A model generated the notes under the pieces. The model was given only the letters and a program-made list of their open reading frames with translations. It was not told the origin of the DNA and searched no databases. Shown one piece after another: positions 26,833 through 35,954 of a DNA stretch of 64,000 bases. The position numbers and the translations under genes are program-made. Position 1 is the first letter of the stretch. Each line of letters begins with the position of its first letter. Where the stretch lies: assembly GCA_017430135.1 (NCBI GenBank), contig JAFRNM010000008.1, forward strand, positions 40,587 through 104,586, given 5' to 3'. Source of the DNA: Clostridia bacterium. GTDB taxonomy: Bacteria > Bacillota > Clostridia > TANB77 > CAG-508.

Positions 26833-27519
26833 TTGAAAAATTATTATGAAATACTAGAGATAAATGAAAAAGCATCTCAAGAAATAATAGAAAAAGTATA
26901 TAAAGTTTTAGTAAAAAAATATCACCCAGATCTACAGGAAACAGCTGAAGCAAAAGCAAAATGCGAAGAAAAAATAAAAGAAATAAATGAAGCTTATGAT
27001 ATTTTATCAAATAGTGAGAAACGAGCAGAATATGATGCCAAGCTTGAACAGGAGAAAAAAGAACAAGAATTCAAATCACAAGCTTCAACTAATACTAGAC
27101 CACAAAATAATTATAATAATGTTCAACAAACTTATACAAGACCTAACACAAGTACACAACCAAACTATGCTAGTGACCCTATATATGAAACCATTCAACG
27201 TCAATCTCAAGAACAAGCAGAAAACCAATATAGAGAACAATTAGAAAGAGAAAGACAATATCAACAAGATTATCAGAATGCAATTAACCAAGCCTACCAT
27301 GATGCATATATACAAGATTTAAAAAATCGTGGTTATAAAATAAGATACAAAAAAACAAAAAAAGATTATTTGCGCTCTTTAATTGCTTTATTGATTACAA
27401 TTGGAATACTAGCATTAATTTTCCAACTTCCATTTGTTAAAAATTATTTTACCGATTTATATAATAATAATTCTGCTTTTAAAGGTTTTATAGATTTTTT
27501 TGGAAATATGTTTAAATAG
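26833..27519 (+). CDS. DnaJ-domain membrane protein
   Basis: 228 residues with a TTG start, supported by AAGGAGGT. J domain at 1-65 with the essential HPD motif (KKYHPDLQE) and YDILSNSEKRAEYD. A Gln/Asn/Tyr-rich middle (about 80-160) lacks the Gly/Phe and zinc regions of DnaJ. One membrane helix lies at about 179-198 near the C-terminus. Probably recruits DnaK at the membrane. A TATAAT box lies at about 26803. It converges on the T4SS-like operon. Confidence 0.85.
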   Translation: MKNYYEILEINEKASQEIIEKVYKVLVKKYHPDLQETAEAKAKCEEKIKEINEAYDILSNSEKRAEYDAKLEQEKKEQEFKSQASTNTRPQNNYNNVQQTYTRPNTSTQPNYASDPIYETIQRQSQEQAENQYREQLERERQYQQDYQNAINQAYHDAYIQDLKNRGYKIRYKKTKKDYLRSLIALLITIGILALIFQLPFVKNYFTDLYNNNSAFKGFIDFFGNMFK

Positions 27520-27523
27520 ATAC

Positions 27524-27554
27524 AAAAAGAAAGTTGCTAAGCAACTTTCTTTTT
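27524..27554. terminator. Bidirectional terminator
   Basis: AAAAAGAAAGTTGC / GCAACTTTCTTTTT stem with a TAA loop between convergent genes; marks the 3' end of the T4SS-like operon. Confidence 0.88.
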
Positions 27555-27558
27555 GATT

Positions 27559-28920
27559 TTATTCATTTACATTAAATGACATTACAAAATTATTATCGTC
27601 TAATAATTTTACTATAAATGTTTTTTCAATTACCTTATTGTTCTCTGTGTTTGATGTCCCTCTTGCTGAAATTTTAACTTTCATAGTTCCTACATCATTA
27701 ACTTCTTTATAATCACTACATTTAATGTCAATAAATTCTGGCCATTTTTGTTTTACATATTTTTCAAAATTTTCGACACTTTTAAAATTGTTATTTCTAA
27801 AGGTTTCGTCTAACACATTATATGCAGAATTATAATCTTTTAAGTTTATCATTTGTTTAAATTTTTCGATATTTATTGCAGTTTTTTGAGCATTGTTTGA
27901 GTTATTGTATTTTTCTGTTACTTCTTTCACAGGAATAGTATATATATCTAAAATAATAGAATATTTCATTAATTGATCATCTTTTTTTATAATAAAATAA
28001 TTTCCATTATTATCTAAACATATATATCTTGTATAATAAGGATCACTTTCATCAATTGCCATTTTGGTTATTTTATCTCCAAATATATCATATATGTTTT
28101 CATTTAAATATTTCTCTCCAACTTCTCTATTCGCAAAATGTTTATTTCTATATTCTTCGTCAACTAAATCATAAGATTCTGATTTATAATATTTTGAAAT
28201 ATGCTTAAAATCATTCAATATTTCTTCAACAATAGTTTTATTATCAACTTCAACAAACTCAAATATATTTTGCTGTTTATTTTTAATTCTTGATAAATTA
28301 AATGAATTGTATATATCATCTTCAGAGGGAACATCAGTATTGAATCCCATTTTTATCATACCTTCATAAGGTACTATACTATATGTATTATTGGTATTAT
28401 CTAATAGTATTATCAAGTTACTTTCTTCACTTTTATTTGTAAAATCATTTATTTGCTTTCCATAAATAACAAATACACCAAAATTATTTTCTAATTCAGC
28501 AGAATATATATCTTTAATTATATAATTGTTATACTCAAAATTCTTATACTCTTCTATAATCTTTTCTTTATTAACTTCACACTCATCTAAATAGCCTTCA
28601 TTCAGAATATTTAATAATACATTGGCATTATTCTCTATATAGACACTTTTATCAATACTTGTATTATGTATTACTTCATGCCCAATTGAATATATGGTAT
28701 TATAGTATTTTTGAACACATTCTTTTACAATATAATATTCATTTGTTGTAATTTCACTATTCATAGGCTTCCTTTCTGAAATAGTAGGATGGTTATTAAA
28801 AAATTCATTTTCTTCTTCTTTTTTTGTAATATTATTAATTATTATTAAAACACATACCATAATAATTAATAATATTAATATAATTATTGATATTTTTATT
28901 TTTTTATTTAAATTATTCAT
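27559..28920 (-). CDS. Membrane-anchored T4SS-associated protein with NTF2-like repeats
   Basis: 453 residues. One N-terminal membrane helix (about 8-30), then an extracellular region. The C-terminal part (FKQMINLKDYNSAYNVLDE, FKSVENFEKYVKQ) resembles the DxAYNLL...F-x-sxedFkkry pattern in the 315-residue protein at 32304, which suggests TcpC/VirB8-like NTF2 folds. A GGGGG site lies unusually far upstream (16 bases). It is the last gene of the operon. I do not recognise a precise family; role in the secretion assembly is inferred from position and fold-like pattern. Confidence 0.6.
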   Translation of the reverse strand: MNNLNKKIKISIIILILLIIMVCVLIIINNITKKEEENEFFNNHPTISERKPMNSEITTNEYYIVKECVQKYYNTIYSIGHEVIHNTSIDKSVYIENNANVLLNILNEGYLDECEVNKEKIIEEYKNFEYNNYIIKDIYSAELENNFGVFVIYGKQINDFTNKSEESNLIILLDNTNNTYSIVPYEGMIKMGFNTDVPSEDDIYNSFNLSRIKNKQQNIFEFVEVDNKTIVEEILNDFKHISKYYKSESYDLVDEEYRNKHFANREVGEKYLNENIYDIFGDKITKMAIDESDPYYTRYICLDNNGNYFIIKKDDQLMKYSIILDIYTIPVKEVTEKYNNSNNAQKTAINIEKFKQMINLKDYNSAYNVLDETFRNNNFKSVENFEKYVKQKWPEFIDIKCSDYKEVNDVGTMKVKISARGTSNTENNKVIEKTFIVKLLDDNNFVMSFNVNE

Positions 28921-28940
28921 AAAATTGCTAAAAACCCCCT

Positions 28941-31900
28941 TTATTTACTCACATAAAAGAATTGAGCAAATCCACCTTGTTCTTGCAAATAACTAATTTT
29001 ATACCATCCACCTCTTGTAGTTTTCTTAGGGTCTCCAATATATATTTTGTCACCATCAATACCTAAAAATGTTACAAAATGTTCTTCATACGCATAATCT
29101 CCTAGTTTTACTCTTTTATACGTTCTACTTGTCGATATCGAAGCTACCATAGGATTTCCTGATTTTAAATGTGAAATTGCTTTTTCCCAGTTTACTCCTT
29201 CATTATATGCATTTAATCCTCTATCTATGAAGAATTTACATTCGCCATCTTTTCCCCATCTTCCAGCAGCATCATATGATTGTGCAATTGTAGCTGGGGT
29301 ATCATTTTTTCCATATCCACTAAGTATTATTGCTGCTGATGTTGGACCACATCCAGCTTGAGATACATTTGAGCCATTATAATAAGTTACATTCGGATAA
29401 TTATCTTGACAATATAATTTGTAAGTTCTACCAACAGAAGATGTAAAAGTTTTACTATATCCACTTCCTGAAACTGAACTTTCGGCACCTCCTGCAGATT
29501 TTGGTGCTAAATATATATATCCCTGTGGTTTATAGCCCCACAATACTCCGTCCCAATCTAATTCATCAATTCCATTATATTGTCTACCACTGCTACAATG
29601 ACTTATATATATTTTCTTATTAACATAATCAACAGCTTCAACATAAGTAACATGCCCCGCTCCCATTCCGTTTCCAGAAGCTTTTGCATAACATAGTAAA
29701 GAATTTGGTCTAGGCTCACTACCATATTCAAAATAATTATTTGATTTATTTACATCCCAATAGTCTCCACCATCACCATATCTTGTTGGATATTCCTTAT
29801 ATTCTGTTCCATATTGAGATAAGAATTGACATGCTCTACCATTTGCCCACCATGTACATTGTAAAGGATTAATTCCAGGTAAATTAAATCTTAGATTTGA
29901 ATAAGCAAATTCTTGTTGTTTAGCAGCTAATTCACTAATTGCAGATTTGTTTACAGTTCCATCCGAATTATATAAATTAACATTAAAATATACATTACTT
30001 GTATTTACTCCACCATATTCAATTCTCGGAAAGGCTTTATCTCCAAATATATTCTTTGCAATATCTATTCTTTGATTTGTTGTATACTCTGAATATTCTG
30101 CATATTCTTCTAATGTAGTAGGAGTTCCATTTGCATGGTTACATTGTTGTTTACCTATACCTCTATAAAACCAATTTGCATCACATGCACCACCATGATA
30201 AGCATCTAAAACAGCATATCTTGAGAATAATACATAAATGTTTGTATCTGGGGTTCCTGAAAATGTAGATAATATTGCTGCAAATTCTGCTCCCCTTTTA
30301 TTATTAGCTTCATAATCACTTGTTCCAGGTTTTGAATTTCTTATTACCCATTCGCAGTAATCCTTTACAGAATCAGCTGGTGTTGCATATCCACTCGCAG
30401 CACCTAGGTTATCATTATATGCATTCATTCCAAAATAGTTATTTGTATTAATTAAATAACTTCCATATCCAGTTTCTAAGCATGCATGTGCAAATACATA
30501 AGTAGGATTAATATTATATTTTTTACATACATCGTAAAAATCTCCTGCATATGGTACCATCCTTGTTTTAAAGGCGCTTGAACCATTATAGTTTTGAACC
30601 GCACTTATAAATTCTTCCCTAGTAATACTTATTCCATATATACTTACAGTAGATGAATACATTCCAACATTTTCAAGTTCCAAATATGCTGAAAAATCAA
30701 TATCTTCAAAATTTTTCACCCCATAGTCTTTTCCAGTTGCTTTATATAATAGATATTTTGTTAAATCTATCATATTTACTGTTTTTGGATTTTCTTCCAT
30801 TATTTCAAATAACCAATCTGGAATCATGTTATTTCTTAGGGTATCTTCATATTCTTTATAAATTTTTTCAAAGTTCTCTGTATTTTCTTCAACTTCTGAA
30901 TCTGTTACATCATAACTATTTTGGTATGTTTCTGTTGTTATGGTTGTAGCAATTGATTGACCAGTAGTAACATATTCCCTTTTTGTAGAAGTATTAGTTA
31001 CCAATTGCTGGCTTATTCCTGGAGATGAACTATTTGTTGTAACAGGAGTTCCAGCTTGACTCGTAGAATTTAGCTTAATTTCGCAATCTTTTTTTGTTGC
31101 CCAAGATTCTACATTTGCAACTTGTATACTAGTATAAACACTTTCTGTAATTACTTCTGTTGAAGATGTTTCAGTTGTTGTTGTTGTTTCAGATTTATTA
31201 AAAGTAGGTCTTCCATTTTTAACATCATATATATCCTTTGTTTCATTTGTCGTAGTTACTACTGTTGTTACTGTTTTGGTATCTGTAACATTATCTATTA
31301 TCGCAATTTCCATTGTTGAATTCATAGCTAATTCTGCTAATCTTACACAAAATTCTGGACAATCACTATCTATTAAAAAGAATAATGGGTATTCAAATGG
31401 CATTGTATATCTAGCTGTTGCACTTCTGTAGTCCATTGGACTATTTGATTGCATTGTTGTACCACTATCTCCTGAATATGACCATGTTGCAGTTAGTAAA
31501 TTTTTATTTTCATCTAGTGTATAAACATCTAAAGCTTTACTATCTGCGCTGTTTATGTATGATTGGAATGTTTCTTCATCAACATATTTTAAAGTTACTG
31601 GTTCTCTTGAACTTGCTTCGCCCAATTCTCCAATATTTTTATCTGGAGTATACCTTTTTATAATTATACTTCCTTGGAATTTGTCTGTACCATCCTCTTC
31701 TCCCTGCAAATAAGGAAATTTGGTCTTTGCTTCTGCCATTATAAATTTTTTTAATGTTTCTTTATCGCTTAAATTTATGCTTTTATTTTCTTTGTTTAAG
31801 TTTTTAATTGCTTCTTCTAATTTATCATCAAAGCCTTCTATAAATTCCAAATGGTAACCATCACTATCAGATACTATTTCTACTATATCTGCAATATCTC

Positions 31901-32273
31901 CTTCTGTCTCAACTATCCCCATACTATCATATATATTTTTTGTAGTATCTTTAGCTGTCTCAATCTCTAAAAAATACACAATTCCAGCAAAAAGTACAAC
32001 GACAACTGCTAATGCGGCAATATATGGTAAAAGCGCACTAATAAGAGACACAATTGCTTGTCCCATTGCTTTAACTGCCATTCTTGCTGCTTTTTTTGTA
32101 GCTTGTTTTGCAGCGTCTCTAGCCTGTCTTGTTGCTTTATCAATTGCTTGTTTTGTAGCATCTGCTGTTTTTTCTATTGTATTTTGAGCAACATCTTTTG
32201 TTCCATCTAATATAGCATTTTCTATTTGTTCATCTTGTTGTTGTGTTTGTGTTAATTGCTCGTCTTCTACCAT
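28941..32273 (-). CDS. T4SS peptidoglycan hydrolase: glucosaminidase, CHAP and C39-like domains
   Basis: VirB1-like wall-opening enzyme, 1110 residues. N-terminal Ala/Lys/Gln-rich amphipathic stretch (10-70), membrane helix at about 80-105, Thr/Ser-rich stalk (330-470). Domain 1 (about 545-720): glucosaminidase with FAHACLETGYGSYL and NNYFGMNAYND. Domain 2 (about 795-925): CHAP amidase/endopeptidase with CTWWANGRACQ and GAGHVTYVEAVD (Cys and His). Domain 3 (about 955-1110): C39-like peptidase with AGCGPTSAAIIL and EEHFVTFLGIDGDKIYIGDP. Three catalytic folds in one protein is more than the usual two. Start preceded by GAGGTGATTAT. Confidence 0.88.
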   Translation of the reverse strand: MVEDEQLTQTQQQDEQIENAILDGTKDVAQNTIEKTADATKQAIDKATRQARDAAKQATKKAARMAVKAMGQAIVSLISALLPYIAALAVVVVLFAGIVYFLEIETAKDTTKNIYDSMGIVETEGDIADIVEIVSDSDGYHLEFIEGFDDKLEEAIKNLNKENKSINLSDKETLKKFIMAEAKTKFPYLQGEEDGTDKFQGSIIIKRYTPDKNIGELGEASSREPVTLKYVDEETFQSYINSADSKALDVYTLDENKNLLTATWSYSGDSGTTMQSNSPMDYRSATARYTMPFEYPLFFLIDSDCPEFCVRLAELAMNSTMEIAIIDNVTDTKTVTTVVTTTNETKDIYDVKNGRPTFNKSETTTTTETSSTEVITESVYTSIQVANVESWATKKDCEIKLNSTSQAGTPVTTNSSSPGISQQLVTNTSTKREYVTTGQSIATTITTETYQNSYDVTDSEVEENTENFEKIYKEYEDTLRNNMIPDWLFEIMEENPKTVNMIDLTKYLLYKATGKDYGVKNFEDIDFSAYLELENVGMYSSTVSIYGISITREEFISAVQNYNGSSAFKTRMVPYAGDFYDVCKKYNINPTYVFAHACLETGYGSYLINTNNYFGMNAYNDNLGAASGYATPADSVKDYCEWVIRNSKPGTSDYEANNKRGAEFAAILSTFSGTPDTNIYVLFSRYAVLDAYHGGACDANWFYRGIGKQQCNHANGTPTTLEEYAEYSEYTTNQRIDIAKNIFGDKAFPRIEYGGVNTSNVYFNVNLYNSDGTVNKSAISELAAKQQEFAYSNLRFNLPGINPLQCTWWANGRACQFLSQYGTEYKEYPTRYGDGGDYWDVNKSNNYFEYGSEPRPNSLLCYAKASGNGMGAGHVTYVEAVDYVNKKIYISHCSSGRQYNGIDELDWDGVLWGYKPQGYIYLAPKSAGGAESSVSGSGYSKTFTSSVGRTYKLYCQDNYPNVTYYNGSNVSQAGCGPTSAAIILSGYGKNDTPATIAQSYDAAGRWGKDGECKFFIDRGLNAYNEGVNWEKAISHLKSGNPMVASISTSRTYKRVKLGDYAYEEHFVTFLGIDGDKIYIGDPKKTTRGGWYKISYLQEQGGFAQFFYVSK

Positions 32274-32303
32274 ATAATCACCTCACTTTCATCTTTATTT
32301 TAA

Positions 32304-33251
32304 TTATATAGCTATTTCAATTTCTGTTTTTTGGCTAGGATTACTCTTATCTAAGCATATATCTGAAAAGACCATTTTTTGTATATTTAAATCATTTCTA
32401 AATACAACATTAAATTTTAAATTTAATTCTTTTTCTTCTCCAGCCTTAACTTCTAAATCACTTTTTACATTTTCATATAATAATCCTGTAAATTTTGTAT
32501 CATAACTATTTGTTAAATATGTTGAATTAGTTTTACTTCTGGTATCTAAAATAATATCTTTATTCCCACTATTTTTTATTTTAACTTTATAAGTATAATT
32601 TTCTTTAAACATGTCAACATATTCTATATTTATATTTAAATTTTCTTTTGATGCTGTTTGTTTTATATATTGTCTTCCAATATAATTATTAATATTTAAT
32701 TTATTTTCTCCATCTTCTTTAACTACTGTATAATAATCTTCCGTAAACTTACCATTTTTCGCATTTCCTGTAGACAATATATCATCAAAAATCTTAATTC
32801 TGTATGTATCTATTTTTCCTGAGCTCCATAATTCGTATTTATACTCTTTATCAGATTTAAAAATAGTATCACAATATCTTTTCTTAAAATCTTCTTTTGA
32901 ATTATAATAAACTTCTTTACAATTTGATGATAATAAATTATAGGCTTCATCTATTTGACTATTTTTACAATAGTTTAAAAAGCTTTCTATTATATTATTG
33001 TTGTTTGTTTTTTTGGTATTGCTTATTTCCTCGCCAGAAATTATAGGTTTAGTTGTTTCTTTTTCTTTGTTTATAGACACTTGTGTAGTATTAGAATTTT
33101 CTCTATTTTTACTTGCCTCATAATTTCTTTTAGATTCTTCTCTTGCTAACCCGTTAAAAAAATGTAAGAGAAATATAATAAATAATATAATTAATACGAT
33201 AATCCAAAATGTTAATCTGTTTTCATTATAAAATCTTATTATATTTCTCAT
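32304..33251 (-). CDS. Membrane-anchored NTF2-like (VirB8/TcpC-like) T4SS component
   Basis: 315 residues: one membrane helix (about 12-30), low-complexity Ser/Asn/Lys linker, an NTF2-like alpha-beta region (FLNYCKNSQIDEAYNLLSS, FKKRYCDTIF) at about 88-200, and a beta-rich C-terminal domain (VKIKNSGNKDIILDTRS). VirB8-type proteins assemble the inner-membrane complex. Start preceded by CAGGAGGAAAATAAG. Nineteen bases after the VirB6-like gene. Family placement is by pattern, not a strong motif. Confidence 0.6.
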   Translation of the reverse strand: MRNIIRFYNENRLTFWIIVLIILFIIFLLHFFNGLAREESKRNYEASKNRENSNTTQVSINKEKETTKPIISGEEISNTKKTNNNNIIESFLNYCKNSQIDEAYNLLSSNCKEVYYNSKEDFKKRYCDTIFKSDKEYKYELWSSGKIDTYRIKIFDDILSTGNAKNGKFTEDYYTVVKEDGENKLNINNYIGRQYIKQTASKENLNINIEYVDMFKENYTYKVKIKNSGNKDIILDTRSKTNSTYLTNSYDTKFTGLLYENVKSDLEVKAGEEKELNLKFNVVFRNDLNIQKMVFSDICLDKSNPSQKTEIEIAI

Positions 33252-33269
33252 CTTATTTTCCTCCTGTTA

Positions 33270-35933
33270 TTAGTCTGTCTTTTTAATTTTAATAATTTGA
33301 TCTACTAATTTATTTAATTGTGTTTCATCTAAATTAGAGTTTTTGCTCTTCATATTTTTCTTAAAGGCCTCTTGTTGAGTAGCACTATTACTAAAGTTCT
33401 CTGCAGTACTTTTAGCAAGTTGTGCTCTTGCAACTGCTCCATCTATAGTCATTGAGCCTGCTTGTTTTTTATTTGCATCATCCATCATTTTTCTAGCATT
33501 ATGAATAATATTGATATCTGTAATTCCTGCATCTAAGAATTTTTGTGTATTTGCATCTTCTAGGAACTTCTTAGCTTGCTTATCATTCATATCTTTACCA
33601 CGTAGATATTTATAATTATCCTCTTTTAATTTCCATTCTTCATCAAATTTTTGTCTTCTCTTAATTTCTTGTTGTTGTTTATCTTCATCTGTATACCATG
33701 CAGATTTTGCTACTTCACTAGCATTTGCAATTCCATCATCTAATGCTTTTGCTGGACGATTTCCAACAGCTCCTCCAACCTTAGTACCAATCATTGCTCC
33801 ACCAGCTGCCATTGATGCCGCTGATTTTAAATCTCCTGTTGTTAAACCTGCACCTGCAGCGACTGCGCCAAGGGCAGCAGCACCGGCCACTTTTGCCCCC
33901 ATTCTTGCTAGATTTCCTGGCAACGTTTTTGCACCGCTTATAGCTCTATCTTTTAATCTATCTGGTAAATCATGTAATTTTCTTTGAGCACTTCTCTTAG
34001 CATATCCTGCCAATGCTCCAGCAGTTCTTCTGAATCTTCCTTGTGGTACTTCAATTTCGCTTCCCTTTGTGAATTCCCATCCACCATATGTATTATTATC
34101 TGTATCTGCTTGAGTATCTTCACTTGTATTGCCAGTATTATCAGGGAATCTTATAGTATTATCACCAACATTCCACTCATCACCCGCTGGTGGTGTACCA
34201 GCATTTGGATCTGGTAATGGACCTCCGTTTGGATTTGGTAATGGGTTTCCATTTGGATCTGGTAATGGGCCACCATTTGGATCTGGTTGAGGACCAGCAT
34301 TTGGATCCGGTAATGGGCCACCATTTGGATCCGGTTGAGGATTTGGTAAATTATTATCCCATTCTTCAAATAAGTTTGGACCAAAATCTGGATTTTCATC
34401 ATCTTGAACATCAAATACACTATTGTTATTGTTGCTATTTTCGTTTCCAATTATGCTTTCTGGAGCTGGTATACCATCATTCTTTCCTCTTTTTCCGCTT
34501 GATAATTCTTTATTATCTGCAGTTCTAATTTTCCCATCTTTTCCGCCTTTTCCTGCACCACCTGCAAGTTTAGATAGGTTTTGTACACCTTTCATTGCTA
34601 AAGCTCCACCAGCAACTGCTCCAAGTGTACTTGTTGTTTCTCCTCTATCAAATCTAAACATTTTCTTAATGAATTTCTCTGCTGGTAATAAGAATCCAAT
34701 TGCAACCAATCCATATATTGGATTTTTCGTAGCTAGATCCATTACACTTCCCATTATAACCATGTATATTATTAAATGTACTGGTTGAATTATAGCATTC
34801 ATCATATATTCTCTCATCCACATATTAAATCCTTGTGCTTTTCCATCTGCTAGTTTATCTAGCGGATATGTCATAGCAACCAAAGGGGCTATCATTGTAA
34901 AGAATGCCATGTACAATACCCTTTTTAAGTATGTAATTGTAAACATTACAGTATATATTACCAAAGCAATATACATAATTAAGTACGCTACTGAATCTAA
35001 TGGATTGTAACTTTGTGTCATAAATCTTATATATCCCATGAAGTTTGTTTTAAAATGTACTGCCTTACCAGAATTAAACACTCCCTTATCATAGTCATTT
35101 ACTTCAACACATATAGCATTATCATCTAATGCTGAGCCTAGATTAGTAGTTATTACTTCCGTAATCATCATAGTTCCAGCCATTATATAATGCATAACAA
35201 AAAGCAAACATAACCCTACTAGCCAATCTTTTATTCTCTCTTTATATTTTGCTTTGTCCTGTGCTGTTGAACCTATTAAAATTCTAATACCAATATAAAC
35301 TAATATTGATAATAGTCCTACAACTGCAACATTTCTAAATGCTCTATACCACGAAGCTACAGTATTAGATAATGTTATCTCACCCTCTTCTCCACCGTCT
35401 ACAATAGAAAGAGGATTTGCTCCTTTCTCTCCTCCTGTATATTTTCCTGGATTTATAAAGTTAACATCTAAAGCTGCAATTCTATTTGCAAATATATATT
35501 CTGGGCAATATAAAATATTTGGTATTTCTAATGCATCATGGAAAAATAATGGTCCATCGTCATCCATTACTCCATCATATTTTTCAGTATTACTATCATC
35601 TATAGGTCCATACATAACTTTTTTTTGTATTTTACCAGAAGAATACTCTTCTGGACTTAAATACCAAATTCCTCCGCTTGAATTTTCACTTTCAACATCT
35701 TCAATGTCTAATCTTACAGAATCTTGTATATTGGTTGTTCCTAATAGAAAATGATGAAATAGTCCAACTGGTACATCAGCCAGTGCTGAAACAAATTGGA
35801 AAATTGGATTAAATAATTTTCCCCCAACATCACGTGCCTCAGATTGAATTGGTACAGCAAAATTTATTAAAGTTATTGATATTAATACAATTAGTATCTT
35901 TTGTACAAATCCTTTCTTATTCAATAATTTCAT
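33270..35933 (-). CDS. VirB6/TrbL-like polytopic channel protein with Pro-Asp-Pro-Asn repeats
   Basis: 887 residues. Signal peptide (about 1-32, ends SEARD), extracellular region to about 195, then six to seven membrane helices (about 200-415) including YKERIKDWLVGLCLLFVMHY and FNMWMREYMMNA, typical of Gram-positive VirB6/TrbL. Residues about 530-580 carry tandem PDPNGGPLP-type octads. The C-terminal third is soluble and alanine-rich (GALAMKG, AAGAGLTTGD) and highly charged. Forms the membrane channel with VirB8-like and VirB4 partners. Start preceded by AGGAGGAAAAA. Confidence 0.78.
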   Translation of the reverse strand: MKLLNKKGFVQKILIVLISITLINFAVPIQSEARDVGGKLFNPIFQFVSALADVPVGLFHHFLLGTTNIQDSVRLDIEDVESENSSGGIWYLSPEEYSSGKIQKKVMYGPIDDSNTEKYDGVMDDDGPLFFHDALEIPNILYCPEYIFANRIAALDVNFINPGKYTGGEKGANPLSIVDGGEEGEITLSNTVASWYRAFRNVAVVGLLSILVYIGIRILIGSTAQDKAKYKERIKDWLVGLCLLFVMHYIMAGTMMITEVITTNLGSALDDNAICVEVNDYDKGVFNSGKAVHFKTNFMGYIRFMTQSYNPLDSVAYLIMYIALVIYTVMFTITYLKRVLYMAFFTMIAPLVAMTYPLDKLADGKAQGFNMWMREYMMNAIIQPVHLIIYMVIMGSVMDLATKNPIYGLVAIGFLLPAEKFIKKMFRFDRGETTSTLGAVAGGALAMKGVQNLSKLAGGAGKGGKDGKIRTADNKELSSGKRGKNDGIPAPESIIGNENSNNNNSVFDVQDDENPDFGPNLFEEWDNNLPNPQPDPNGGPLPDPNAGPQPDPNGGPLPDPNGNPLPNPNGGPLPDPNAGTPPAGDEWNVGDNTIRFPDNTGNTSEDTQADTDNNTYGGWEFTKGSEIEVPQGRFRRTAGALAGYAKRSAQRKLHDLPDRLKDRAISGAKTLPGNLARMGAKVAGAAALGAVAAGAGLTTGDLKSAASMAAGGAMIGTKVGGAVGNRPAKALDDGIANASEVAKSAWYTDEDKQQQEIKRRQKFDEEWKLKEDNYKYLRGKDMNDKQAKKFLEDANTQKFLDAGITDINIIHNARKMMDDANKKQAGSMTIDGAVARAQLAKSTAENFSNSATQQEAFKKNMKSKNSNLDETQLNKLVDQIIKIKKTD

Positions 35934-35954
35934 TTTTTCCTCCTATTATTGGGA

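Noticed and set aside
34190..34350. CRISPR-like or regulatory repeat array
   Set aside because: The repeats are in frame and encode Pro-Asp-Pro-Asn octads of the VirB6-like protein.
34190..34788. Plus-strand ORFs inside the VirB6-like gene
   Set aside because: Low-complexity mirror frames of the repeat region with no ribosome-binding sites.
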